This document shows positions 47,729 through 60,500 of a DNA stretch of 64,000 bases, piece after piece. The notes beneath the pieces were generated by a model. It saw only the letters and a program-made list of their open reading frames with translations, ran no database searches and was not told where the DNA came from. Source of the stretch: Gymnogyps californianus (lineage: Eukaryota; Chordata; Aves; Accipitriformes; Cathartidae); the NCBI RefSeq assembly GCF_018139145.2, contig NC_059473.1:63470707-63534706 (forward strand). The letters are read 5' to 3'. Each line of letters opens with the position of its first letter. Position 1 is the first letter of the stretch. The translations under genes and the position numbers were made by a program.

Positions 47729-47782
47729 GCGGGGGCTGCCGGGAGGGGCTCCGTGGAGGAGCCCCCTCCCGGCAGCCCCCGC
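47729..47782. repeat. GC-rich inverted repeat (24/25-bp arms, 5-bp loop)
   Basis: The left arm (47729-47752) and right arm (47758-47782) are reverse complements apart from one extra C in the right arm, around the loop GTGGA. The stem would be about 24 bp of nearly pure G-C pairs. It lies about 630 bp upstream of the MAP3K5 start codon, in the CpG island. Confidence 0.92.
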
Positions 47783-47866
47783 CAGGCTGAAAAGCCCCAC
47801 TGGGGACGCAGCGTGGCTCACCCACCCCGAAAGCTCCCACTCGGGACGCGAGGCCACCGGAACACT

Positions 47867-47900
47867 AAGGGAAGAGGAGGAGAAGGAGGAGGGAGGGGGG
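47867..47900 (+). repeat. Polypurine tract in the MAP3K5 promoter
   Basis: Thirty-four consecutive purines (AAGGGAAGAGGAGG-type units ending in six G). Such GA-rich tracts are common in CpG-island promoters and can form triplex DNA. Confidence 0.85.
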
Positions 47901-48191
47901 TTATTTCTGCCCGGAGGCGGGGCCGGAGGGAGGTGCCCGGCTCTGGGGCCGCCTGCAGTCCGCGCCCGCCAGTGTTGCTTCGCAGCTGTCGCTCGGCTAA
48001 AGCGGGGGCGCCGAAGAGCGATCTCCACAAGTGGTTCCTCCCCGCGGCCCGAGTAATTTCGCCCGGGGAGCGAAGCGGCCGGAAAACAGAGCGAGGTCCC
48101 CGGGGGTGGCAGAGAGAAGGAGGCCGGGCTGCCAGGGGTCGGCTTCGCCGGGTAGTCCCTGCAGGTGCGGGGGAGAAGGGAGCGGCGCGTC

Positions 48192-48257
48192 ATGGTGCCG
48201 GCGGCAGACACCGAAGGAGGCTGTGCTCGTCTCCCCGCCTCCGGCAGCCTTCGCTAG
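48192..48257 (+). promoter_or_regulatory. Possible MAP3K5 upstream ORF 1 (21 codons)
   Basis: ATG at 48192, peptide beginning MVPAADTEGGCARL, stop TAG at 48255-48257. It lies 223 bp upstream of the main start. It is relevant only if it is within the 5'UTR. Confidence 0.4.
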
Positions 48258-48343
48258 CGCCCGAGGGGGAGCCCCTCGCTTCAGCCCGGCCGCTTCTCCT
48301 TTCCAGCAGCTGGGCGGGAGCGTTGTAAGGCGGGCGGTGCAGT

Positions 48344-48358
48344 ATGGCATCCGCCTAA
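48344..48358 (+). promoter_or_regulatory. Possible MAP3K5 upstream ORF 2 (MASA, 4 codons)
   Basis: ATG at 48344 followed by GCA TCC GCC TAA. This minimal ORF ends 56 bp before the MAP3K5 start codon, so it is likely inside any 5'UTR of usual length. Confidence 0.5.
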
Positions 48359-48414
48359 CCCCGGCCAGCGCAGCAGAGCCCGGGACGCGCCGCGGCGGCT
48401 GCTCCTCCGCCGGG

Positions 48415-48825
48415 ATGAGTGACAGCAGCGAGGGGATCATCAGCTTGCCGGTACCCAGCCCTCCCGGCGGCGGCCCCCCCTGCGAGGAGGTGCTCGGCAG
48501 GCGGGCGCAAGGGGCCGACGCTGGCGCCCGCAGCCTCCTGCCGGACTTGGCCGCCCCGCCGCCCGGCACCCTCTGGGCTGAGGACGGCGCCGCCGCCGCG
48601 CCGGCGGCCCGGGCATCGCGGCGCGGGCCAAGGGTGGCGGCAGGCGGACCGCCGTCACCTACGTGATCAACGAGGCGAGCCAGGGGCCGCTGCTGGCGGC
48701 GGAGAGCGGTGCCCTGCAGAGCCTGCGGGAGGCGTGCGAGGTGGTGGGGGCCGCGCTGGAGACCCTGCACTTCGGCAAGCTGGACTTCGGCGAGACGGCG
48801 GTGCTGGACCGCTTCTACAACGCAG
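48415..48825 (+). CDS. MAP3K5: MAP3K5 (ASK1) exon 1, with an apparent one-base frameshift
   Basis: MAP3K5 is the redox- and stress-activated kinase that phosphorylates MKK4/7 and MKK3/6, driving JNK and p38. This exon encodes its N-terminus, where thioredoxin binding begins in human. From the ATG at 48415 the frame reads MSDSSEGIISLPVPSPPGGG and later APPPGTLWAEDGAAAA, parallel to human MSTEADEGITFSV and PPPPGSFWNVESAAA. The highly conserved part, VTYVINEASQG then LQSLREACEVVGAALETLHF then GKLDFGETAVLDRFYNA, is in another frame, which opens only after a stop at 48579-48581. The frame must therefore change between about 48582 and 48612, a GCC/GGC-rich stretch; one missing base (or two extra) would explain it. 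An assembly error is most likely. The donor GTGAG starts at 48826 after GCAG, phase 1, as in human. The later exons, including the kinase domain, are outside the window. Confidence 0.95.
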
Positions 48826-51527
48826 GTGAGAGCGACCTGCCGGGGCTGATCGCCGCCGCGGGAGCGGCTCGGCCCGGGCTCGCCGTCACCTCGCTGGCCC
48901 GGGCCGCCCTGGGTTCACCACGGGCCGGCGGGAGCAGAGGTGGCCCTCCCCCGCTGCGGGGTCAGCTCTGGCCGCGGAGCCCTCCGGGGGCTGAGCCCCG
49001 GGGTGCCCCCGCTGCCCCCGGGCTTCGGTGACACCCTTCGGGCGGCCACGGCGGTTACGTGGAGAGGTAAAAGTGCGTCAGAGTCTGTTTTTGTGTGCCC
49101 CCCTCCCGCTAATGTGTTTTGGTGAAGAAACTCTCTGTCGGCAAGCGTGCTGTGAATCAGCACTTGTCAGCACTTGTGATTTTTACCCGTGGGTTAAACA
49201 TGACCTGGCTGTTTTCTCCCAGTCTCCCAACAGAGTGCAGGGATGCAAGTTTTTACTAACACGCTGAGCTCTGGCTGAAACAGGCAGGAGCTGCGGGGCC
49301 TCGGGAGCTTTGAAAAGCAGATTTGGCACCAGCCTTGTAGCTCGACAAGTTCTTTGTGCTGACACAGTGTCTGGGACGCTCTGTGTGTCTGTGCTTGGAA
49401 GTTTGTGCTTCTGATATTGGTTGCATAAAACGTTTATGATGGGTGGGCTTGAACAAAGAGCTATGCACACCGATCCGGTTAGTTGGCAAGAATACTCTGT
49501 GCTGCATCCTCTCACCCCAGTTTGCCAGCTTTCCCAGCGGTAAAATTGTAACACCCTCATTTGGTGGTGACCCGAGGTTGCGTGTTATGATTTACTGGGC
49601 CCCATTTTTAAAAATAATAACAAACTTCCGTGTCTTTTTTATTTTATTGACAGATATATGGCGTGACTGTGGAATAAAAAAGCCTGCTTACTAGATTTTT
49701 AAAGACTTCATACAACTAAAATTATAGTACTGAATTAGTGTCTTTGTGCCTTAAAAAAATCAGAAGCAGGAAATTGACCTGACCTACAATTTCAAGCTTA
49801 TTGTGTGGTGTGGGTTTTGGTATCTGAAATACGTGCAAAAAATAAGCATTTAAAAAGTTTTGGCTGATATTGTAGTTCTCCCCTCTCCTGGGGAGGGGGG
49901 AAGAGAAAGGGGGGGGGGGAACCCAACCCAAAAAAACAAACAAAACCCCCTGGTGGTATTGTAGCCGGTTTCCACAAAAGACTCTTCAGCACGGACATGC
50001 ATATGCGAGTCATCTCTTTGAAACTCCGCAAGCTTTGCCTCATGGACCGCTGCTTTCAGTTCAGTGAGGGGGGGATTCGGGTGTGTGCAGTCGCAGCATA
50101 TTCCTTGTGCCTTTTGCAGAGCTGTGTCGTTAGAGGCAACATTCTCTGAAGTCTGAGGGAGCTGTCCTCACAGGTGGAAATAGGAAGGCCCTAGAGCTTC
50201 ATTATAGATCCTATACTCTCCACATACAGATAAGAGAGACTTCAAATTTCAAGCACCCTCTTCGTTCCAGGGCAGGTGAAACCTGAGAGTCTCTTTTGGT
50301 TCTGTTGTGGAAGCTGTCGCGTAGTGAGGCTCACGGAGTTGAATTATCCATGATGGTTTTTGTGCCTCTTGGGTTGGTTAATTTTTAGACTCTGAGCTGT
50401 GCAATAGGCGGGGTCTCGGTAGTTCACAGAGGCTTTTCTTGTAATGGGAGACTTGACTTGAAGTGGGCCCCTTTTAATTCTGGCAGTAGGTGTCTGGCAT
50501 ACAGTGCTACATAACTGCACACTTATGTAATAGAATTTGCCTATTTCAATGGCTTTTGAGCAAACTGTGAATGTGAAAACATTACTTTTTCTTTCAGTAC
50601 TGTTTGGCTGTGGGAATTTAATCAAAGTATTGCAAAACAGAAAAAAATACTTTGCCATTCTGCTTTAGTAGCAAAGCCCATAAACATGTAAAGAAGTAGG
50701 AGAGTTCATCACATCCAGCTCCTGGACTGAAGAGAGCAGGATGTAGAAGTTTGTGTCTGCTCCACATATACCCTGTACTGTCTGAGCTGACGAGTTGTAA
50801 ACCAGCTGTGATCCCAAAACCGCGTTGTGCTGCTGACTCTGAGGCTGAACTTAGGTCTTAGAAGGATCTGTGAGTTTTCATACTTGCTTCTTTATTCCTG
50901 TTGCATTTTATACACACTCTCTCTATATATTTTTAAGAACTAGTTGTTCTCCAGAAACTTTAAGCTAGTGAAAAAATGGCTCTCAGGTTAGGAACAGAAC
51001 AGCATTAAAGAGTAGAAGCTGTGTAAGCTGAAGAATGCAAATGGGGAGCAGTGTAGGGAACAAAACCAAAATGGTCATGGATGGTGTAACTGTTGCACGG
51101 ATTATTATTTTTTTTTAACTGCTTTAACAGGGTGGTAGTGGGGAGCATTTGTAGGTGACCTAAACTCCTTCCCTATTCCTCTTCTTGTCCTCTCTCTTGC
51201 TGTATGCTTTCAGTGATCAAAGATGGTATTAGTAATATTGATAAAGAATGTCTGCACGCTACATTGTTTAAATAATATAGTGTGTGAAAATAGTACATGA
51301 CTGAATGTCGAATAAGAATTTAGTGGTAAAAGTACTTCCAAATTAAGTAATGGTTAATTGGTCTTATTCAAGGTATCAAGTCTTACTGGACTCAGTGTAA
51401 AGGCCAGCTAAGTTACAAGAGTAAGGAGTGATGTGATTTCATGAAGGTTTGGAAAATCAAGTGTTTGAATGAGATACAAGAGTTGAGAGGTTTATTGTTT
51501 TAATGCGTATAAATCAACAGTGATTTT

Positions 51528-51540
51528 GGGGGGGGGGGGG
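51528..51540 (+). repeat. Poly(G) run of 13
   Basis: Thirteen consecutive G residues in MAP3K5 intron 1. Homopolymers of this kind are error-prone in sequencing and the length may not be exact. Confidence 0.9.
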
Positions 51541-54500
51541 AAGAGCTAGAGTATAGTGTATCTGTCCATCATCAAGCCTTCCCTTTTTAATATCTTGTTT
51601 CTGCTTTGTGTAACATAGTCTGAACTTTTGGTGATCTCTGATGTAGGTTCACTTCATGCCTTTCACTGCTTCAAAGAGAACTTCAAGGAGTATTAATTAA
51701 AATCTAATCTCAGATATAAATACTCATCATCCGCTCTAAATGTAGATTAGCCTACTAATAATCTTCTGCCAGCTTCAGTCAACTGATGGTCCTTAAATGC
51801 TGAGACATAATTAGCAATGCATATGATTAGTGAGTAGGTCTCAGCTATGTATAACTGAACCATCCAAGCACCAAATATTAAGAATGAGCCTATTCTAGCA
51901 TTTCTGCTTGCATGGTTTAAATTCTGCTTGATTTCAGCAAAAAAAAAAAAGAAGGCTTCTTGAGAAGCAAGTGTCAAATCAGCCCTAGAAACTGTTGGAA
52001 AAGTGTCTGACAAAAATAGAGATTTCAACATTTATCATGTTTTCCACCACTTAGAGATAGTAAGGTGGGGAGAGGAAAATCTAGTCTGTTTCCTTGCAAA
52101 ACTCGATGTATCTGGGTTTGATCAGCTGTCTCAAGGGCTGATGAGACATGAAGGGGATACTTAGAGGGGTTTTTTTGTTTGGTTTTTTTTTTTTTCTCCA
52201 GTTGTATTAAGCTGCTGCAGGTGAGTAGCAGGTTTCTCTTAAATTCAGCTTAATTTCTAAACAGTTCAGGAATGTTTAAAGAGTCAGGTAGTTAGGGACA
52301 TTTCAAAATATAGTGGGGAAACCTTTCTACAATGCAGTAGATAATCAAGGTGTTTTAAAAGTTATAACCATTGATATTTGTAATTAAATGGTATTTTGTC
52401 TACATTATAATGACCAGATCTGCATATCCTGTTGATTTTTTTTTTTTCTTTAATTGTTCAGTTCCTTTTGAAAACTGAGCCATATATGAGTATAGAGTAC
52501 TTAAGAGTTTGTTTGGCTTAAGTAAGCATTCTTTTTTTTTTTCTTTCCCATCTTTTTTAGGCAATTGAAATTAGGATGATTTGCTTCCTGTGCAGATCTT
52601 TACACAGTCATTTTGTATTACACAAATGCATCAAGGACTAGCTGAACAGGGTGTTTTAGAAAAAGAAAAAAGGTAAAAGTACATAAAAGGAAAAAATAGC
52701 ATGAATCAGTAATCTGGGTCAGCCCTTCATGGGAGGGAGGTGCTCTAAGTCAAGCTAATTTCTTCACACAGGCTTTTAGGATTAAGCAGATATTTGTCAA
52801 TTAAAGAAATATCTCATTTGACTTGTAATCTGGCATTTACTTTTAAATTGTATTGATTTTTTAAAGGGCAGGGTAAGTTAGGGGTGAGTGTTCAGTTGAC
52901 TAGCAAGACAAGTGGTGTACAAGTGTCAAAACCAAGGTAACTAATAAAGAGAGGTTTTTGGAATGACCTGTGGAGTACAGTACTATAAAGGTGAAAGTTG
53001 TGCTCTTTCTTCTTGAAGAGGTTAGTAATCTCATATTTTGGGGGAGATACACCTCAAGGAGTTAGAGAGAAAACTTAACGGAAATTTGTCTTATTCTGGA
53101 GTGCCTTGCACCCTCTTTTGAAGAAACTTGTGTTGACTTATAGTGTATGGATAGAAGGATCATTTGTTTAGTATTTTCAGGTGTGTGTTCCTCCTGCTTG
53201 TCTACCTTGCAAGATTAAGCTACCGAACATCTTCACCTTGTGAAGATGTAAAATTAATTTTTTGGAAGAATGGTAATTTGTCAGAAGCACAGTATCAAGC
53301 ATTCTGACTTTCGTGTACAAGCTCAGAGGGACCAATGGAAGAAAAGAAAGATCACACAGTTGGTGATTGAGGCACCTCTGGGTTCTCTAATCTGTACAGT
53401 CACTTGTTTTAGGATGGTTCTCAAGCTAAACAGCTTGACTGATGTGCTTGTTGTACAAATCTCTCCTTGTAACTTTAATGTTGTATTATACTAGGGAATT
53501 TGCTTTTCTTCAGCTTCTTATGCTCAAGTTTTATGAATCAATGGCCCTTACGATATTATTTTGTACTAACACTGTTTTGTGGGGCTATTGAGGGAATTCC
53601 CTATAACAGCAATGATTGACTAAAATAGAGTTCATTGAATAACACATAATAAAAGGGTTTAGCCTCTTATCATTGTTTCTAGAATTCATCATCGTTGCTT
53701 TTAGAATTCATGCAGGCTTGGGCTAGTAATTGTCAGTGTCAGCTTACTGGGCTTAGAAACATACTGTGCAAGGTGCTTGGGGAGAATCTTGGCACACAAA
53801 ATGACAAAATCTTCAGAGCGCCAGTACAGTCACTTGTGTGAAAGTGAACTTTGCTTGGAAGATGTTCTACACCTAAATTGTTTCTGCAGACTTCACAGAA
53901 CATTTATGGTTTGTGCATTTATGAACACTTACAGGCACACAGAAATGCAGTAAAACAGTACTACTGTTTCTATAGCATGATGACTGGAGAATCCCTGTTC
54001 CAAATGATAGTTCTTGTTCCTGATGCATTATTCTTGTCCAATTTCAGATTCAAGGGCAACTACTAAAAAAACCAGTCTAGTTTCAATGTCAGTGGAACTC
54101 ATGTTGAAAGAGCTTTGCATTTGAGCAGCACTATGTTGCAAGTGATGAGTTGGAGCAAGAAATGCCGAGTAATTTAATAACGCACGTGGTGTGCAGAATA
54201 GACTTGATTGTAGCCATGCTTTCAAGATACACAGGTCAGGGATGTGAGGTAGTATGAGTACAGAATGTTTGTGGCTGAATGTGTAGTGTATATTGTAACA
54301 TTTAAATGGAGTGGGTTATAAAGCTCCTTTTGACTCTGGATATTGATTCCAGACTCTATTAGAAGGCGGTGTTAGAAACCTACAACAAATGCATGGCACA
54401 TCTTCAATGTAAAACAATATTTCATTTTGAAGCACCTGAATGTGATCTATATCTACAACAAAAATGACGATGATGATGAGTCTGGGAAAAAAATATATAT

Positions 54501-57500
54501 AATCCTGACATAAACTTTCTTTTGTCTGTTCATAGTTAGTGCTAGTGGAGAACTTCTGAATTTATGAAGCAATTATGGGATTTGAAACAACATATTCACA
54601 AATCCTTCTGTTGCTGGACTAGCTGTAAAGTTTATAACCAGGTTCCAATATTGGTACTGTATGTATAACTTCCATCAGGCTACCTGTCAATAGGTGACTG
54701 GAAGACTAATGTCCCATCAGTTTCTGTATGAAGTAGGAGGAGCACAGCAGATGTATGGAGGGATGTATGTGGGCTGTGAGACCTGCGTTCTCTTTCAAAC
54801 TTAGTCACTGGCCTGTCATAGCAGTTTGTAGCTCTGCTGTGCAGCAAGAGCTTCCTCAGGCCTCTCCCCCAGCTGAGAGGCTTGTAGAGCATCTAGCATG
54901 GGTGCCCTGGGCACAGAACCCCTGATGCCACTGTCAATTTCCAGCCATTTCTATAATGTAAATAACATTAAGGGTATGCTCTTGCAGTGCTTGTTTACTA
55001 AATCTCCCAGTGATATCAGTGAGACACCTGGATAGACAGTCCACATCCAGGCTTTTGTTGGGTTATTAGAAGTTAGAGGCTTTTGAAATGCTACCTTCTC
55101 TATTAAGTGCATCAGGGTGTTAGAGCTAGTTTTCAAATACTGTGTGCTCCATAGTATTTGAAGTGGCGGGAGAAATGCAGGTTATGAAATTATTAGGGTC
55201 TCTTAAAATACAGTAAAGATGTAAAACTCATCGTGAGGCATCTGTATGAGCAGACATCATGAAAGTATGTTCCCCAGTGGAGAAAAGGCTGAATGGAGCT
55301 AGATAAATGCTTTTTGAGAGTGATGCAGAAGAAAGCCTGTGACTGATTTTTCTGCAGTTTGCATTTCTGTAGCTGAACAGGATGTGTCATACAGAAATGA
55401 CTCCTGAATTTACCGCAGCCACAATAAGAATTTGACTTCTCTTTTTAGTCGCTCTCTAAAGTAAAGAAGCACAATACAAAAAGCTGTAAATGTAGCAAGT
55501 GACAACAGAATGAAACAAATTGTGTTTAAAGCCTAAGGGATCAAGTGAAAAGTAGAAAAGGCCTTAATACATCATTTAGCACCGTTATCTTCAGTAAATT
55601 TTCCCATCTGTTATGGTCTTAAATAAAATTAAGTTAAGCAAGTGAAAGTTCCAGTTTTATGGCAGTTCATTTTCTTTTGTCTCTCAGTAGAGAAAAGCTG
55701 AGTTTTAAGTGTATTCTGTAGTGCTGGTCATTTAAAACTTGTTCCTTTTTTTCCCCAGCCCTTTGGAACAGTTCCTATTTAGAACTGCTGTATTTGCACG
55801 CATAGGTAACCTGCAAGTTGTGTTTGTAAGTTATACCTACAGAAACTAAAAAAACCTCGGTGGCTCAACAAGGATAGGGATTTTGCACATTTGTGGTTAA
55901 TAAAATGGAAGTTGTTGCTGGGATTCCCACCTTTCATTGGAGGCTCCCTGCTTTAGATTGTCCCTGAACGTCCACTGTCCACAGTAGTCTCCTGCAGCTT
56001 ACTTTGTATGGCTTCTCTGGGGGCTTACATTCAATGATACAGACACACTCAGAAGTATAGCATTTGTTAGAATGAGATAGACATTTGAAGCAGCCAGTGA
56101 AGTCATCTTATACAGCAGAATGTGTGTGTGACAGATGACAGCAGAATCTGTTTTGACAATTGGGGAATTTTCTGGTAATCACTGATGGGTAGATTTCTGT
56201 AAGAAGCTTGTAATTGTTTGTATTCCAAGAGAAAATGAACCTCAGGCTGAGCTTGACACAAGCACGGGCTGCGTCTTTTAGTGTATATTACTTTTTTCCT
56301 CTGAGACCAAATTTATTCATTGACTGGAGCAGATACAATCCTTCTTTCAGTTATGAAGAGCTGCAGATCAACTACTAACAATGGCATGCCAGAGTTGAAT
56401 TCTCTTCTAAGTTGTGTCCGCCTTTATTCATAACCTTTGGGATGCGTTTAGATGCAGCATGAGGCTTAAAGATTTCCCATGAACTGACTCATTTGAAGTC
56501 AGTGGGAATCAGCACTCTTTCAAATCCCACAAAAAAAGTACGTTTTGATTTAGGAACTAGATACCCTTGTAAAAATTTGGCTCTGCATTTCTCCCTTACT
56601 GTAATAAAGTAAATGAGTTGCTCTGGGACTTGCTTGCTGATGGCATCAGTGGATGTCTCTTGCAGAGAGTGCGCTCTGGGTGAGTAAGTAGCTTGTGCTT
56701 TCAGCGGTGAAGACAGCTTTTCAGTGATGTCTTCACAGAAGAGTTATCCACAGCTCTTGCAGTGAGTTTTATCTGTTCTTCTTCCCCTTTACACAATACC
56801 TGTCTGATACAGGTATAATGCTGCTTTCAGTACAGTCTTTCTGGGTTACTAGGGACTATAGACTGAAACCTGCAGTCTGTGAAGCGTGAAGATGGAGGTT
56901 AAATGATTATGAAGACTTGAAAGTCCTCCGGCACCTTCCCATGGATTTACGTGCTTCCAACAGGTGTGTTCTGCAATGTGCAAGAGTGCCCAAGTCAGTC
57001 GTCTGACCGTAGCACAGAAAGCCCCGGGCGTGAACAAGGAAGACTCAGTGACGTACCAAGAGGACAGGAACACTTGCACTGCTCTAGGAATTCATTTACG
57101 GTTCTGAAGTGGGGCCCCTGGTGCTTGGGTTAAATTTATCCAGTTATGTTGACACAGTAGCAAAGTGCTTCATTTAACTCCACCATAGAGGCACACCCAT
57201 AAGATTAAAAGCTGCTACTTCCACTGCTCCACCCCCAATACGATTTTTACAGCTACATGTGCTTTTAAAAGCAGGACAGTACTGGTTTTTCCCTCTAGAA
57301 AAATATCTCTGTGGGGAAACATGCTAGATGTATGCCATAATTTTGTGCTTTATTGGTTTATTACTGCCTTTCAATGCAGTATCTAAGATAAGGTTTCTCA
57401 GCCTTCCTCCAGGAACTTTATGAGCGATCCATATGAAAATGGATTGACTTTAATCTGGATGTATGTGTGCTGACCACTGGTTCTGTTTCCATGTGCTGGC

Positions 57501-60500
57501 AATAGCTTGGCATGCAGGTGAAAGCCAGGTTTTTGGTTGTGCGCTGCATCTTGTCTTCACTCACTCCTTGCAGCTCATGCCATCAGTGGAAGTGACGTGT
57601 GGCATCTGTGGAGAAGGGCAGAAGCTATTTGCCTCCTGAACATAACCTTGTCTTCCAGATCACGGTTGGAGATGAGAAGTTTTTGCCAGGCAGTTGGTGT
57701 GAAGAACTGGGAATACTTCCAAATCTCCTTGGGAGCGGAATTTGGTCAGTTCCAAACACCGTCACCATTCCTGGGTCAAGTGCAATTGCAAAAGGCTCAG
57801 TGACACTGTCCCAATCACTTTCACTAGAAAAGAAGTGGTTGTTACCTGTGTAAATAAACCGAAGTCCTGTTTATTTATGTTCTCTGTTTCCTTGAGGTCG
57901 GTTTCAATTTTTGTTTTCTGCAGAGCTGAATTCCACTGGTACTTCATATAATAATAAATATACTTCATATGATACTTGGAATCCTTTAATATGTAGTCTC
58001 TTACGAGGGTTTTCAGTGACCTTGTAAATCACACAAACTGCTGTGCAGAAACTATTTTCTTTGCTTATGATGATGAAACTTATTTCAGGAGGTAAACTTC
58101 CCTGATTAATTCATTCAATATTTGTATATTATTTACATTTCAAGACTGTGAAGCCTGTGGGACTCTATCATCCACAACTGTTTTTTTTATGAGTGTATGT
58201 TAATTAGGAGAGGAACAGAACTTCTTAAAGATTTGTTTATTTTTTTATTTTGAGACTATGTAGCTCAAAACTAGTTACTCAATTCTAGTTTCATTTTATT
58301 TCTGCTGGAGCTTTTTATTCCTTTTATGTCTTTTAGGGTTGTCATTGAATTTGGGAATTTTCCTGATTTATTAACCAGGAGTAACAACTCTGGGTATAGT
58401 GAGTGTTGCACATATGAAGCACAGGAGAGATTGCAGGGCAAACCAGAAAAAAAGTGGCACTTCCAAAATATCTTGTGCAGTTATAGCATTGCTGTACAAA
58501 GCAGGATTTATTATTTTTTTGAAAGGGTGCCGGTAGAGGAGAGAAAGAGCATGTTCCCTAGTGCTGCAGCTCTAAAGGGAGGAGGGGAGAAAAGGCATTG
58601 CCCTTGTTGTGAGAGCAGGCTGATGTGGCCAATGCTGTTACCTTTGAGGAAGTGCTGGGATCTTGCAGCACTGCCTGCTTCTGGGCTGTTCTTGAGGAAT
58701 TATGTTCTTTCCTACCCCTAGATCAGAGTGAGCAGAGGACTGTTTTTCTCCTCTTCTACTTGCTCTCACAGACCAAGGGCAGCACGTGGGTACCCTGACT
58801 TACTACAGGCATAGAAGGCTGTCTCCGGTGGCGAAGTCTGAACTTCGCATGGCATTGCTGAGTCCAGGTCTGTAGCCGGAGAGAAGGTACTTCCTCAGCC
58901 TCTCAGCGTGAGGGAGGAAGCCCTGTGGCCCAGGCTAGAGCTTGGGACGGGTGGTGTACGCTGGGTTCTGGATAAGCCTTCTCCTAAGCTGGACCCTGTA
59001 TAGGCAGCACTGTCCAGGGTCAACATGGCACGATGCAGCCCAGCCCAGCTGTGCTAGCAGCTTTTTGCTGGACCAGTCTCAGGGTGTATGGCAGAACTCT
59101 CTGTTTGCAGATGAGTTTTCAAGTGTCTCATGGGCTGGATTTAGCTGCCACTCAAAGAGCTTGTATTGAAGCTTTACTCAAATGCACTTATTTCTTTGAG
59201 GCTTAATAACAACAGAAGTTTGTGGAGGTCATTGAGTGTGAAGTAGTTTTAACTTGGTTTAAATATGTCAACACACTTGGCTGTATTTCACAATTTTGAG
59301 GAAAAAGGAGAAAGTGTTAAAAGTATGCATTCTAAAATGTTCCACAAAAGAAGCAAGAAAATGAGGATTCTTGCCAGTAATTCTGTTACCAGAACCCATG
59401 ATCTCCCTTTTCCAGCTGATGCAAGAAGGCCAAAGTGCAATAAAAGCTCTAGGAAAATGGACTAATCTAAAGCAAGAGCTTCTGTAGCAAACCCTGCCAG
59501 ATGGGTGCGTAACTGGAAAACTTCCAGTCCCTTGTGTTGCTTCACTGCTTGCATTTTGGTCTCTCTTCTGCAGTGTCCCAGAAGTGTCTCTGCTTTGAAT
59601 GATCGGTGTGTTGACAACCTGATATTTTGTCTCTATTTCTTCTCTGTTCAAGTACTTTAATAGTAGCTCCAGTGGAAAAAATTCCTGGTAGGCAGACTTC
59701 CCAAGCCTTAGTGGATTTCAGTTTATGCTGTGGCTGGTTGGCAGGTGCCTGTATTCAGGATTTAAATTCAGGAAATTATTTATTCCTTATCCATTATGAA
59801 TTGAAGCTATTGATTTAGAGCTACTGCCATAGTAATTTCTAGCCGTGCTTTTGCAGTAGAACTGTCTCAGACTTCCAACACTAAAAGGCCTAGTTGACAT
59901 GGCATGTTTTCAAATAATCTTTAATGCTGATAAATAAATAAAGTAAGGTGACAGTTACTGCAATATGCATATCAATATCGGAAAAGAGAATTATCCTCCT
60001 GCTAAGAGTATACTGCTACCTCCCTCTAGCTGCAGTGCTAAGTAGGTTAAGAAGATCATAAAATCCCTTTTTCTATACACATACTCTCAATAAGTAGGAC
60101 TGCTGGAAGAGTTGAGTATATTGTATCCCTTTAAGGTGCAGTCCCATGGCAGCTTAAGTGGATGAAAAACTGGACTAACACACTTCTCCCTGGTGCTGCT
60201 TTCAGTGTTTGGAGAGTTATGTGATGAGGTAGGTCAGGGAGCCGACCTGATCACTAACTCACTCCTTCATTTCTTTCTGGTTAGCTTTCTGTTGAGTAAG
60301 TTCTCTGAGCTGAGCACACGTTCCAGAGGACAGACCAAAAGCAGGACTGCAGCAACCTGAGTTGAGGTTGCCTAAAGGTGTGGTTTCATGTTATTCTTGA
60401 TCCTGTCTCGTTGTGGGTTGCCTCATATCCTTTCCTCTTCCGGTAAGGGTGGTTAAGGAGTGTATTTCATGTTGGCTGTGCCAGCTGTTTGTGCTCTCAG

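Larger units (their letters stand above)
47640..49060 (+). promoter_or_regulatory. MAP3K5: MAP3K5 CpG-island promoter and 5' flank
   Basis: A 1.4-kb GC- and CpG-rich island covers the upstream flank, all of exon 1 and the first 230 bp of intron 1. It contains a GC box (GGCGGGGCC, 47916-47924), a 34-bp polypurine tract (47867-47900) and a strong inverted repeat at 47729-47782. No TATA box is seen. The long ORFs on both strands here come from GC-rich composition and are not genes. The TSS and the edges are not fixed by sequence alone. Confidence 0.82.

Noticed and set aside
47615..48829. Long overlapping ORFs of 136-257 codons on both strands in the MAP3K5 CpG island
   Set aside because: They arise from GC-rich, stop-poor composition. 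Their sequences are low-complexity Arg, Pro, Gly and Ala, and only the short MAP3K5 parts match a known protein.
58326..58721. 131-codon plus-strand ORF in MAP3K5 intron 1
   Set aside because: It is not similar to MAP3K5 exon 2 or to any family I recognise, and it is not flanked by convincing splice sites.
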